Origin: Morella rubra | Lineage: Eukaryota > Streptophyta > Magnoliopsida > Fagales > Myricaceae | DNA length: 64,000 nucleotides | Direction: 5' to 3' | Assembly (NCBI GenBank): GCA_003952965.2 | Contig: CM025849.1 | Span: forward strand, 6,359,947 to 6,423,946 | Shown here: positions 1-12,496 of the stretch, piece by piece | Layout of the letters: each line of letters starts with the position of its first letter | Numbering within the stretch: the stretch's first letter is position 1 | Program-made: the position numbers and the translations under genes | Notes under the pieces: generated by a model | Told to the model about the DNA's origin: nothing | Database searches by the model: none | The model's input: only the letters and a program-made list of their open reading frames with translations

Positions 1-766
1 CATGGATCAGGGTGGGGAGTTGCCACCCCGATCTTTTTTTTTTAAATTTTAATAAGTATTAAATTATCATTTTTATTTATTTCAGATTTTAGTTTTTAAT
101 TTGTTAACATGTTTATATTTTTTTTATTAATGACACATGTCACGTTGCGATTGGGTGGGATAAATTTGTTGTTGAATGCATCAAAAAGAGTTAGGTTTAG
201 TAAGCTAATTTATTAACGACAAACCCCAATGAGTTTTTTTTTTTAGAAAAAAAAAACCTAATAATTTTATTAAAAAGACATTAAAAACTAGTGAGCGTTT
301 CAAAAAAAAACTGTAAAAAGAAATGAAAGGATAGGAAGTGCAAGGTTTTTTACCTCCATCAAAAAAATCATGAAATTAGAATTAAATGGCTTTTTTCCTC
401 CATTATTTACTTGATTTTTTTTTTTTTTTTGTAGGAATATACTGTTTAAGCTCAATACAAATGTTCTTGGAGAATTTGACAACTATCAACGAGGATACTC
501 AATTGCTATTCAGTCTTGAACAGTGGATTCAAGTAGTGATTTTTAGTTTCAAAACCAATCAGGTCTAATATTTCAAACCAGTTAAAGATGCCCGACCATA
601 ATGGATGTTTATGCCTTAAAGCCTTTTGGAGGAGTTGAAAAGGAGGCTGTGGCTCCGCTTGTCTTGAAGGAGCTCTTGCAGGCCCTCGTATTCGCCTATG
701 CTCTTCCTAACCAGTCCTCTAACGCAAAGATGCTACTGTGGTTACGCCCAAATTAGATTGTGTTTG

Positions 767-957
767 AGTGTTAAAATTTTAGAAAGGTTAAAATTTTAGA
801 GTACTGAAATTAGTGAAGAAAGAGATAGTTTGAATGAATTTTTTATATTTATTATAATGAAAAGTAATGATTTGATGGGAGAGAGAAATTATATTGTAAT
901 TATTTTATTATGTTAAAATTTTAGAAAACCGAAACTTTTAGTAAACAAACACACCCT
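767..957. repeat. MITE-like AT-rich dispersed repeat
   Basis: The segment contains 'aattttagaaa' motifs near both ends and a central stretch with 'gatttgatgggagagag'. Related arrangements recur at about 1324-1530, 49280-49630 (and its duplicate near 53020-53370), 62270-62470 and, in inverted orientation, 63610-63990. No coding capacity is visible. Transposon class is uncertain because I could not define clean terminal repeats or target-site duplications. Confidence 0.4.
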
Positions 958-1136
958 TAGAGGTCCATCACTTTGGTCTCCCCCATCCTTAGCCATTATT
1001 TTGCCTTACAAAACCAAAAAAGATAGACAGCTTATTTGTCCTACTATCACTAGCATATGCGATATAGTTTACATCTTCCTTAAAAAACCTAAATAATCCA
1101 TAATCTTTTTTTTTAAAATGAAATATATTGATCCCT

Positions 1137-1314
1137 CCAAATTATAACAAAATGTATCACTTCAATAAAGAAAGGTTTCATAGGGTAGCGCATTGGCAAT
1201 GGAAACTTCTCCAATATATTCATCCAAAATTATAACAAAATGCATCACTTAATAAAGAGAGGAGGTTTCATAGGGTAGCGCATTGGTAATGGAAACTTCT
1301 TCAATATATTCATC
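1137..1314. repeat. Two-copy ~88-bp tandem repeat
   Basis: Two adjacent copies, 1137-1223 and 1224-1314, share 'tttcatagggtagcgcattg' followed by 'aatggaaacttct', with a few substitutions and small indels between them. No coding potential is seen. Confidence 0.8.
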
Positions 1315-2133
1315 ACACACATTGTTAGGTTAAAAAGCTTTCTTAAATTTTGCAAACCAAAAGTTTTGCGCTAGTCAAAATTTTGATTTATGAAAATTAG
1401 TGAAAAAATAAAAATAGATGATTTAAATAAATTTTTTATATTTATTACAGTGAAAATAGATAATTGGATGGGAAGAGAGCTAATATTTTGTAGTTATCTT
1501 ATTAGACCAAAATTTGGGAAGCAAAACACCCAAATCTGTCGAACCAAGGACTAACAGAAGGTTGATGGCGGTTTTAGTTGCAAATTTATAAAACCAGCTT
1601 CTGGTTAAGAGGAAAAAGCAGCATTCGTACTCCCGCCAAGTTCAATGCATTGAAGGTTTCACCACTAAAATCCCGGCAAAACAGGGATCAAAACCTTATT
1701 CAGGATTCAAGGGCAATAGCAATACTTTGCCACGGCCATTCTCCAAGTCTGTAATAATGATTTTGCAAGCTTCTGAATCAAGGAAAATAGAGCGCCTAAT
1801 ACATTAGAAACATAGTGAAAATGGATATGGTGAAGGAATTATACATCATCACATCATATGATCACGCCATTGGGATACTCTCATTAATAGTAAATCCCAT
1901 TTTATAACTCCAGTACAATCATAATAAATAAGTTCAACAATCCTATATGTTCAAATGGAAAACGAAATGCTCCTCATCAATATCAGCAATCTCAACCAAA
2001 TGAAGTTCAAATTCCACTCATTATAATCCATCAAATTCAAAAATCCAATTTCTCAAAACCTATAAGGAACTTGCGCTTAAGCTAACAGCAGAATATAGAA
2101 AATAGAATTGCCAAGAACATGATCACACATCAA

Positions 2134-4833
2134 CTAGTATCTCCTTGGATAACGATCCATAAACCTGCCAGATGGACACTCATATGCGAGATGGCCCCGT
2201 CCACCACAGTTGTGACAGATCATCAAGGGCCCCATGCAATCCCTGCTCATATGACCCAGCTGCTGGCAGTTTCTGCATACAACGTCACGGTAGCCACTGC
2301 TGCGAACACCAAGACCCCGCTCTCCAAGACTGCTAGACTTGGGGCACTGTCTAGCCACGTGCCCAGCTACATTGCACAAGTTGCAGATGGGATCATTTGG
2401 ACAATCACGTGCCAGGTGACCTGTCTTCCTACAATTGTTGCATGCCTTGTCATTTGTACAATCAACTGCAATATGACCCTGCTTATAACAGTTGTTGCAC
2501 AACCTCAAGTCCCCAGGTGGTAATGGGGGGGCCATGCAGTCCCTAGCACGATGTCCAGCCTTACCACAGGTGTGGCAGATGCCCTCATTTGGACAGTTGC
2601 TGGCCATGTGGCCAGGCTCTCGACAGTTCCAACATAGCGACTTTGTAGTGCACTCTGAAGCAATGTGCCTGGACAGACAGGACTAAGTCGATGTTAAACC
2701 AAAGGCCCCAATAAAAGAATAAAAAATCAAGCGAAGAAACACCAAGAGATAGAGCAAACTATATTCCCACTGTAAAAAACCTATGGATTGATGATATACC
2801 CTTTCCACATTCTCCATAAGGTCCTGCTCTCCTTTCTCTAGAAATACTGCAATTCTTAGAAGTCCAACTTCCAGTTCTGGACACCCAACCCTAGAAAGGT
2901 TCTCGTCCTTTGGAGACCACACAATTCAGCACTGAGATTGGTCTAAGCTTTAAGTTTAAATCTTACACTATGGAATCCGAGTCCACAGCAAATTATAAAA
3001 GGTGGCAAAAGCTAAAAGAATATCAGTTTTTTGGATACACCACAACCTTGTTACTAGCTAACAGGACTATTTCTCCTGAGATACTAATGGTGCAGTAGAC
3101 ATAATGCACATACAGGTGGCAATGTTGGTTGCTATTGATGAAAGTGGAGTTAGCCCAATGGCCTCCCTCTCGTATTAAGCTGATGAGAGCAGATGCAATG
3201 CCAAGGCAGAGGCAGAGGTAGGAATGAAGTGGAACACATGTACAGAAAAGGTGGCAGATGCAAACTTGTGATGGACAGAGTCGAATATAGTGTTAGTGGT
3301 ACTAAAATGGAGGTGACACCATATCTGTTCCACAAATTGCTTGATGCCGCTGGTTTTTTACAGTGACAGATGCTTAAGGGTGAAGATGGAGCAGACTGTG
3401 TGCTAATGAAGGCAGTGAACGAGTTGATAAATCCAGAGGGGGCACCGGTACCTCAAATGCAGAGCAGGGTCCGTAATAGGTACTTGCCGGTGGCTGTGGT
3501 AATGTGAGATTGTGGTTTACAGAAGTCACGTAGGATCTACAGCAGCTGCAGAAGGTGATTAAGTTGCAGGTGTAGGTGACAATGTGGCAATGTTTGATGC
3601 AGTGACAAAAACAGTTATAACCCTTATATATCAACAGTTCAAATGTTTGGACCGAAAACATAACCCAGCTAACTCAACTATTAATGATAGGATTCATTCC
3701 GAAGTCTTGAAGAACTATGTGGGACAAGTAAATCCTTTATGTCCTAAATCTTCAAGGTAAATAGAAAAGGAAAAGAAAAAAGCTTTATCCTCAAGGAACA
3801 TATATGCTTTAATCAGAAAGCATAGTAGAATATGTTAACTTACCCTGGCAGGCCGCAATTGTGACAAATTGCCACATTAGGGCATTCTCTAGCAAAATGA
3901 CCTGGACGTTTGCAATTCTTACAAAGATTGTCTCGGCTGGAAATGAAACCAACAGATAAAACATTATACATAAAATAATGGAATGGTGAATTCTACATTC
4001 ATGGTTAACAGGTACAAGAAGCCAAAATATTGTTTAAATACAGGGGTCTCTCAGAGATGGTAAGAGCAGAACAGGGGGGGGGGGAAGAGAGAGTGGGTCC
4101 CCCAGATAATCAAAAGCGTCTCTTTCCACTTCTCTACATCTAGAAATTGGTGCAACTAAACATGAGGAACATCATCAGACAATGGGCTAATACCCTGGCC
4201 AAATTCTTGTGAAAAGGAATACAATTCATTATGTAAAAAGATGAGACACAACTGCATTCAAAATCCAAAACTATATTACAGACACAAAGAAATCTGCAAA
4301 TACATAAAAAAGAGCCATGCATTTTCTTGAGGTCAACCTATATATAACGTTAGCAGCATAATCTAACTTATGAAGCACTTTTCTCTTCTTGGGTTTGGGG
4401 ATTTTCAACAGCCTAGATTATCTTCATGTGACAACAAGGTTTGAAATCTCTAACTAGGATCAGATGCTCTCGAAATTCACAATATTTCCAGATGATAGTT
4501 CAAAAGTCGAAGCAAAAGTCCGTAATGGCATAATAATCCAAAAATAAAATTATAAACTATGGGCTTGTTTTTTAGTACAATATTTTGTTTTGTATCAGTC
4601 TTCCTCAACACAAACAGGATGATAATTAAATATGGAGCTTATCTCTCACTTTTTCTTCCCTAGCCCACATACTACGCAGACGAAATAAGTAAGTTATAAT
4701 CAGAAAACCTGAACCCCCGACGTGTATCTCTCCTGTAAGGTGCATCACGATAGGAAAAGCGATCAGAACGGATTTTACGATCCAATGGGCTCCTGCTCCT
4801 GCTCCTGCTTCTGCTCCTGCTGCCTGAACTCAT
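2134..4833 (-). CDS. CCHC zinc-knuckle nucleic-acid-binding protein
   Basis: Three coding exons on the minus strand: 4833-4709, 3936-3844 and 2668-2134, joined in matching phases, giving 250 residues. The protein opens with an SR-rich stretch (SGSRSRSRSRSRSP) and then carries nine CX2CX4HX4C knuckles, for example CKNCKRPGHFAREC, CWNCREPGHMASNC and CHNCGGRGHLAYEC. It ends in a short basic tail (DRYPRRY). The order and spacing match the plant family typified by Arabidopsis AT1G75560, related to yeast GIS2 and animal CNBP, which bind single-stranded nucleic acid and act in translation and RNA control. The exact plant role is not established. The start is the Met directly before the SR tract; an upstream in-frame Met nine codons earlier (near 4857) would give an extended form. 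A 5' leader exon probably ends at 5825 with a GTAATG donor, leaving a leader intron of about 1 kb. Confidence 0.93.
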
Positions 4834-5825
4834 TTTAGATATTATCCTCAACAACACCTACCACCACTGATCTGCAGAAATACAACCACCACAACACCAC
4901 ACAGCTGGTGCCTCCTCCCTGTCCACATAACAACCACACATCCAATATCATATCCATCTGTCCAAACCAAACCCCTTACTTTCACCTTCAAAATAGAAAA
5001 CACCAAACCTCCACAGCAAGTTACATCAAAATTTTCAACAAGCAACCATCTCATAGCAACTAGCATCACTGCATGCAGCACCCAAACATTGAATGCCCGG
5101 TTCCTCAACCACACCCTTCATTACGAATTTTAAGAATTCCTTGTAAACATTCAACATTCCCACTTTAGCACCAACTCTATAACGATAGAGATAGACTGGA
5201 TTTAGACTTCAACTACTTTGAATCATCTAAACCCGGTTAACTTCTTTAGATAGTAGCCTACAGAAAAAAGAAACCACGAGAGGAAGGAGGGACAAGTTCT
5301 CCAGCTGACACAAGGGGGTAAAATTTTCTACCATAGGTACGGCCATGGGGTTGGAAACTGGACCCTTGAGAGACCTAACAGTGAGACGTTTCAGATGCAG
5401 CGGCATGAACGGAGGTCAGACCAGGATGGAATGTGACGTCATACGCAACATACTGCAGAAAAGTTGTCAGAAACCCATACAAATATGCATATTTTACTAA
5501 AGAAGTATTCAAAAATATTTAAAAACTTTCAAAGAAACTATACAAATTGACGAAAACATAAAGGATAACAATCCTTAAACTAAGACTTACGAAAAAAAAA
5601 AAAACCCTTAAACTAAGAAACAAGTTCCAAATTTAACTCCCACCAGCATCGGAAAGCACCCAATCCCAAATACCTCGCATACAAGCAAGAGGAATAACAA
5701 ATAAATCTATGACTTCACCCGAAATGAGCACATAATAGATAAATCAAGCAATAGGAATAATCAATACACTTTCGAATCAACCAAAATAACTACAGAATTG
5801 AAGGAGACGTGAATAACTCATTACC

Positions 5826-5950
5826 GGAGAGAGCAGAGAGTCTCAGCTAAATGAGAACGACGTGGCCGAAGATGGTCGGTTTCGTACGTTGGGCGATCGG
5901 CTATCGCTGCCTTAGCAGCTTAGGGCTTCCAAGACTGGGGCGGCGAACAG
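5826..5950 (-). promoter_or_regulatory. Probable leader exon and promoter-proximal region of the zinc-knuckle gene
   Basis: Read on the minus strand, a pyrimidine-rich stretch ends in CTCTCTCCG followed by the donor GTAATGAG at 5824. A GC-richer block lies just upstream. The ~1-kb gap to the coding start would be a leader intron, common in plant housekeeping genes. The transcription start is not determined. Confidence 0.4.
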
Positions 5951-5999
5951 ATCCGCCGAAGTTGGGGGGTTGGGTTTTGGGGGTTTCTGTTTTGCTCGC

Positions 6000-7550
6000 T
6001 AACGACGTCAAGGACAGCAATTTGAACGGTTTTCTATTTTTTGTTCGTCCTTTTATAACCTTTTAAAATAGTAAAAGGATTTTTTCATTTTGTCAACAAA
6101 AAAAAAAAAAAAAAGGGTAGTTCTGTTAGTTTAACTTTAGTCACGGCATGACACGGCACATCTAATCAAGTTTCGACATATATATACTTTTCCGATTTGA
6201 TTTCAATATGTAAATGTCATTATGGGCCTGACATGTAGGACCCGTTAAGTGTATATACTTGTAGCTAATACAAGGAGATGAAAGGACCATATTGATAAAA
6301 TTAACAAAATTAGAAATTGCTGGTGATTAAAGTGAAAATTCGATGACTATTTTTAAAAAAAAGTGTAAAACAATATACAAGAAAGGTATTTATCCCCCCC
6401 CTTTTTTTTCAAAAGTCTAATCTCATTAGGTTCAAATACATAAGTTATATGCTCTAATGGACTAGAGAAATCTTTCTTAGATGCAAACCAACTAACGATG
6501 GGAAAAGATTGTCATACAAACCTAAATGTGTAGAAAGCTAACATGACCCATAAAAAGTGGAAAACTAGCAGAAAAGCAAAACCAAAGGCGAAGGAAGGCG
6601 GCAAATCAAACGGTGGAGGAGCTAGGGTGGCCTAACATGAAAGTGGGATGCAAGCACATGGGACAACGATGATTATCACTTTAAGGTTCGAATTTCTAAG
6701 TTCTTTATATTAAACTCTCGAGCTACAAAAATTCATCAAAGTGCCCTCATAAGTAAAATCTGATCGTCAAAACCGTGTCAAATGAACATTTTATAATACA
6801 TGTGGTACGATTTTGACTGTTAGATTTTTGTTTACAACGCATAACAAAGAATTTTGATAGTTTGAAAGGCGTAATGTAATGAAATTAATAATTTGAACTC
6901 CAAAAGTGCTATTAACCCCTTAATTTAGGGCGCAATGTGATTTTTCCCCTAATCCTTTCTTAAAAACTGTTTATTAGGGACCAAATGCATCACCATAGGA
7001 ATGTGTCATTAACATTCATCAATTCAGGTTTGAGATTTGGATTCATGTATTTTAATTATTCAGCTTCGTCAAAACCCATCCCTTTTCTCTCTAGGAACTC
7101 GTTTAACTCGTCAATATAGACTAGATTCTGGATAAAGTGAATGATTTGGACTAAAATTAGTGGATCTACATCTAAATGTGAGAAAGAATTGAGTTGTCTT
7201 ATTCATGTGTAATATATAATTGCTAATGCACTACCTATATGCATGGCTAATCAATACTTTCCAAAAATTACATATGCTATGCTTTGTACACCATGATTAT
7301 GTAGGATATGTCCAATCTTTCGAGATAAGCAGCTAGATGTATAAGTTTAAGAATAACATTGTGGCCATCTAATTAATAAGTTCCTCGTAGTAGGGCGCCA
7401 TGATTGAATGCATAATCGTTTTGTTCCAGCTACGACACATCTGTTTTGAGAAGAGTGTGAGTTTATGAAAATTTGTTTTATGTGATTTTCTTTCTTTATT
7501 ATTGTCAATATGAGAATGAGATATACAGGACTTAACTTGAAAACAAATAT
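6000..7550. other. Intergenic region without recognisable genes
   Basis: AT-rich DNA upstream of the zinc-knuckle gene on one side and of the nucleotidase gene on the other. A 16-19 nt poly-A run lies near 6098. No coding exon, RNA gene or intact mobile element is seen. Confidence 0.6.
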
Positions 7551-7552
7551 TT

Positions 7553-8150
7553 AGTACTTATATCACTTTTTAGGAAGTTTAAAATATTATTAATCTCATT
7601 AAAGGTGTAAGTTCAATAGTTTGAAAGATAGATTTCAACTTTTCGTATCGAGAGGTGAGAATAAGTTCAAATATCATAATTTATGAGCAAGTTCTCGATT
7701 TATCATTACACTTATTGTAAAGTCAGCGATGAAACACAGTCCAAAGAAAAACCTCTCAAGTTGCTAAATCATTAATTAAGAATTTTTTTTTTTTTTAAAT
7801 TTCTACATTGCCCAATTGTTTGGCTACCAAATTTTAGTTATAAAATAATTAGTACTTATATCACTTTTTAGGAAGTTTAAAATATTATTAATCTCATTAA
7901 AGGTGTAAGTTCAATAGTTTGAAAGATAGATTTCAACTAACTTTCGTATCGATAGATGAGAATAGGTTCAAATCTCATAATTTGTGAGTAAGTTCTCGCT
8001 TTATCATTACACTTATTGCAAAGTCACGAAAAACAGTCTAAAGAAAAACCTCTCAAGTTGCTAAATCATTAATTAAGAATTTTTTTTTTTAAAATTTCTA
8101 CATTGCCCAATTGTTTGGCTACCAAATATTTAATTATAAAATAATTTATC
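7553..8150. repeat. Two-copy 298-bp tandem repeat upstream of the nucleotidase gene
   Basis: A segment beginning 'agtacttatatcacttttt' at 7553 recurs at 7851, 298 bases later, and similarity runs to 'gcccaattgtttggctacca' at the end of each copy. The copies differ by a few substitutions and small indels, including the length of a poly-T run. The second copy ends about 100 bases before the start codon at 8254, so the repeat lies in the likely promoter or leader region. Confidence 0.85.
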
Positions 8151-8253
8151 TCTTTCTATCGAATTACCTTTTATTTTTTATTTTTTTTTATCAAAATAAA
8201 CATAAAAATTTACTCAAGTTGCTTTTTTCACCAAATTCTCGTAATAATTTGAA

Positions 8254-11200
8254 ATGTCGCTTCCTAAAGTCGCCTTGTTAAAGCACGTATTGCCGTCCCC
8301 TCCATGCGGGCCAGGTTCCCAAATGAGTTATCGGCTTGAAGGCATCACCATCAGTCACGCTCTCCGCTTCGCCGCTGCTCGCAAGCCCCGCTTCTCTATT
8401 CCAACCCAATTCAGTCCCAGGTTCGAAAACTACACGCTCCGATTAGCCCATAAACATATACAGAGCTACATTTCCTACAAATTCCTCGTTGCCTTTTTCT
8501 ATCTCTTTATTTCCTTCATGCAAGCGCCGAGACCCTTATTTGAAGAATGGTAACTGTGCTTACTTTTCTAGAGCTTGCTTTTTATTTTTGTTCTTTTTTT
8601 GTATTCTGGGTAGGATCCGGTTTCGTAGCAGTAGCTGTAGGAACCAAGTCGGAATGGACAGAATTGATGTTTTCAAGGCTTCTGAGGTGGTAGTGGGTGA
8701 CGGTAATCTGCTGGACAAGAAAATAGCTGCGATTCGAAAGGCGGGTCCTCAAAACCTCCAGGTTTTCTTCCGCTTCATTTTCTCTCCTTTTTTTTTTTTC
8801 ATTTTCTTTAACGTAGTGTTGGACTTTCTATAATTTGTCCCGCGTTTTAGTGCGAGGTTTTTAGGCCAATTATGTTATCCATTAAAACTTACACTGTAAC
8901 CTTATATCAATTATGTTGCATACTGAACACCCCATGGAGCCACAACTGAGGGTCACAGTTCTTAGACCCACAAAGATCGAAAAGCATAAACTTCATTCCT
9001 TTTTTGCTGTTTTGGTGGATATAAGAAGTGATTGGGGTGATCACAGGCGTCTATGAAGAGTGGTATTATGTTGCTACAACAAGCAAGCACCATTGGTTAA
9101 AATGCTACATTTTAAACTAAAAGCAGAAAGAGAAAATAAAACGTGAGTTATGTTTGCATTGGTGAGGCTTGAAGCTTTATTTTTCTTCAGGCTGAGGGAC
9201 TCACTTCTTTTCTGTTATCACAACTGCTAATGGAGATCACAACAGACATTCAGGAATTCTTTTGTCTATCACCTATGTTGTTTTCTTTGTTCTTGCTAGA
9301 AAGAAGAACAAGAAATGGGGCTCGAGATGATACAACTTTATACATTGTAGAAAAGAGAGAAAAAAAGAGGATTTTTTATTCTGCATTTCTTTTGAATAAG
9401 TTTGGAAACAATTTATCGCCTTAGCAGATGTTGTATTCTTGAATTCAATGCCAGGTGATTGCAGATTTTGATCGCACATTAACAAGCTATTTGATCGATG
9501 GCCAACCTGGGCAAAGTAAGTCTTTCCAGGAATATTTGCCCTTTATTATTTTTCATTCATTGTGATTCTGTATGTAGGATTTGCTTGCAATTCCCTCTAA
9601 TAACATGTGTAGGCAGTCATGCACTTTTGCAACAGGGGAATCCAGAATATGATGCAAAGAGGCAGCAACTATATGAGTACTATCATCCGTTAGAGTTTTC
9701 CCCAAATATTCCAATTGAAGAGAAAACAAAGCTCATGGAGGAGTGGTATGTGAAATCTACACTGTGCAGTCTGTGCTGCTTCCACACGGCTCAAATGTGG
9801 TTCAATGGAGCTGCATTGCAGCTTATAAACACCAAATGAGAGGCATTGATTACTCATTGTGTTCCTTGGAATGCACTCTATGCTAATTAGAATGCCAGTG
9901 AATAATACTAAGCTCCATTGGTACAGGTGGGGAAAAACTCATGCGCTTCTTATTGAGGGAGGCCTTACATATGAGGCCATAAAGCAGTCCGTCGCTAATG
10001 CCACAATTGCTTTTAGGGAGGGTGTCGTTGAACTCTTTGAGTATTTAGAGGTAAGTCTAATCCTACTTCTAAGTCTTTTTTTTTTTTTTTTTTTTTTTCA
10101 AGAGGCTGCTTGAAGACATGGATGATTCTAGATGGACAATACCCAGCAATCCAATGAGTATATTGGTCTTCTTATTTTGGGACTATTTTTGCAGCCCAAG
10201 TTGGTGTAACGAATTTCATTATGTTGGCTGTTGGTTATCCTACGTTGTGCCTTACCTTTCATATTTTGCTATGTCTCTTGATGATTTTCAGGAAAGAGAC
10301 ATTCCTGTCCTTATATTTTCTGCAGGACTTGCAGATATCATAGAGGAGGTTAGTTTAACAGGATTATTATGTAGTAGTCATCTTCTGCAAATATAGCTTG
10401 GATTCATTAATCTTAGTTCTAATTTGCACTGATTTTATGTGGTACCTTTGTTTCCACTGTACTAGGTCCTGAGGCAGAAACTTCACCGATCTTTCAAAAA
10501 TGTTAGGATTGTGTCAAACCGAATGGTATTTGACAGTGATGGTCGCCTTGTCTCTTTTAAAGGTATCCTTTTAATTATTCTCACCAAAACGAAGATGACA
10601 ATGATAGTAGTGAGTCTCCTACAGTACGCAATCATATCTTTTCTATGAGTCTTTGTAAAGTTGCACCTCCATGTGATCTGTAACAGCTCCATTAGATTGC
10701 TTTATTTCCATAAAGTTCCTTTGCGCTTGATGTGAAATTCTCATGCATTTAGATTTATTAAAGGTTTCATGAGGCAGCAGAACTGTTTCTGCTGAGGCAA
10801 ATGTATTGATCCGGTGAAACTAACACACAACTATCCCTTTGTGTAGGTAAATTGATGGGATTGTTTTGTGAAGTTCGAGTTAGTCGATTGTCCTTGAACC
10901 CTAATATTGTCAGTAATAGAAGTAGGAGGGCTAGGTTCTATCATTTCATATCAATGCTAGTATCTTTGTTATGTATTTGCTGTTTTGATCAATCTTCATG
11001 TGAATACTATACTAATGTGTTTCTCTCACAATAGATTTTTTTCCCGAAGTTTACCAATGACATCTTCAATGACAAAAACCCTTTTAAAATAACCTTAGAC
11101 CTCCAATGATATGTTGGTTTAAATGTGGAAAAATATATGAGTTCAAATGTGGAAAACGTTAGTTCAAATTTATGGGCAATAAAGGAAGTTAACTGGATAA

Positions 11201-12496
11201 ATGCTTTAGTTTTTATTGTTCTGAAACCTTCCATCTAAGTGGGAACAAAAAGGAAACCATATGATTTATTATAGGACGAAGAGACTGATGAATCAACTTC
11301 ATATTTGATCTTTTCAATATAAGATCTGTCTGCTCATATACATTTTACAGGTAAGACAATTCATAGCCTCAATAAAAATGAGCATGCTCTTGATATGGCC
11401 GCTCCTTTACATGAGCGATTGGGTGATGCTGATGGGCCAACTAACAACAATGCCTCAGTTAAGAATAGGACCAATGTGCTGCTTCTTGGTGATCACCTTG
11501 GAGACCTGGGAATGTCCGATGGTTTGAACTATGAGACTCGAATATCTGTGGGTTTTCTGTAAGTTTGTAAAATTTTGTTCAACACCATGGTTCATATATT
11601 TTCTTTCACGTGAATTGATTGTGAAGTTACCCTTTGTATGTTCAAAGAATTTTGGTTCACATGCTTGTATGTGCTTGGGGAATATGTACGGTGCATATCT
11701 ATGAAAAAGGTTATGACAGTTAAAATGCAGCCAAAAGAAAGGGATCATTGATTCGGTTCTGCAGGAAAGTTAGATGGGAGGTTTAGTATGGTCAGGTTCT
11801 TAGACAGAGTGGAGTGGTCATTTAATTTTGTACAGTTGGTCAAGCATCAAATACTACTGAAAACAAAACAGGGAAGTTATGTTTTGATTTCTAATGGTGA
11901 GATTGAGGCTTCTTTTACTTGTGCATCTGCTTTTCTTGCTATTAATTATGTAATCAGTTACTTGCTATTAATTAGGTAATCAGTTACTATGGTAGAACAT
12001 TAATAGCTAAAAGAGTCATAGGTTGTAACTTTTGTTACTGAACCTTAAGAATGCTGTTTCAGGAATGACAATGTTGAGAACTCTGTTGATGGATACTGCA
12101 AAGCCTTTGATATTGTTTACATGGTGAGTAGAATGCTGGTTGCCCAACTGTCTTGCTTTGTCTTTTTTTTCTCTTATTCTAAGGTGCTCAAGTATAATCG
12201 TGATAATAGAGGTATTCTCTTCTGTACTTGCACTTAACATTTGTATTACTTCTATGGCGCTGCCTGGATTGTTTTTTCTTTGCGGTAGTTGTGGGACTTT
12301 TTGGGTTTGTGGGGGGGGGGGGGGGGTGGATTTGTTTCAGATGTGTGCTGGAGTATGAGAGAGTGTGGGTTAAGAGAGATTTTGCAGAAGAAATATTGTC
12401 CCTAATACTGAGTACTGCCAACTTCAGTGTATCATATACTTGCAGAATGATGCACCAATGTGGGGAGTCGTCAAGCTTGTTTCTCAGCTATGTTAA
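8254..12496 (+). CDS. Cytosolic (type III-like) pyrimidine 5'-nucleotidase, HAD superfamily
   Basis: Ten exons: 8254-8420, 8632-8761, 9455-9515, 9613-9745, 9927-10050, 10292-10348, 10466-10562, 11351-11558, 12063-12123 and 12446-12496. All phases agree, giving 362 residues. HAD motif I is DFDRTLTSY (Asp103 nucleophile, Asp105); LIFSAGLADIIEE carries the motif II Ser; GDHLGDLGMSDG (Asp304, Asp308) is the Mg-binding motif IV. EEKTKLMEEWW and QSVANATIAFREG are typical of the NT5C3/UMPH-1 family, which dephosphorylates pyrimidine nucleoside monophosphates. The first ~65 residues precede the conserved core, are rich in basic and hydroxylated residues, and could be a targeting extension; Met at 8654 would give a core-only form. 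Exon 2 starts at a cluster of three in-phase AG acceptors (see findings), so one or two Ser codons are uncertain. A related Arabidopsis gene is AT2G38680. Confidence 0.93.

Larger units (their letters stand above)
1..2133. other. Intergenic AT-rich flank
   Basis: No gene is supported here. The stretch holds homopolymer runs, two AT-rich segments resembling a dispersed repeat (about 767-957 and 1324-1530) and a short tandem repeat (1137-1314). A GC-richer patch near 615-755 reads open for about 45 codons on the plus strand, but I recognise no family in it. The last few hundred bases should contain the 3' UTR of the zinc-knuckle gene on the minus strand. Confidence 0.6.

Noticed and set aside
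2119..2523. Plus-strand ORF of 134 codons opposite the zinc-knuckle gene
   Set aside because: It is the antisense shadow of the Cys/His-rich exon; the minus-strand frame has nine clear zinc knuckles and proper splice sites.
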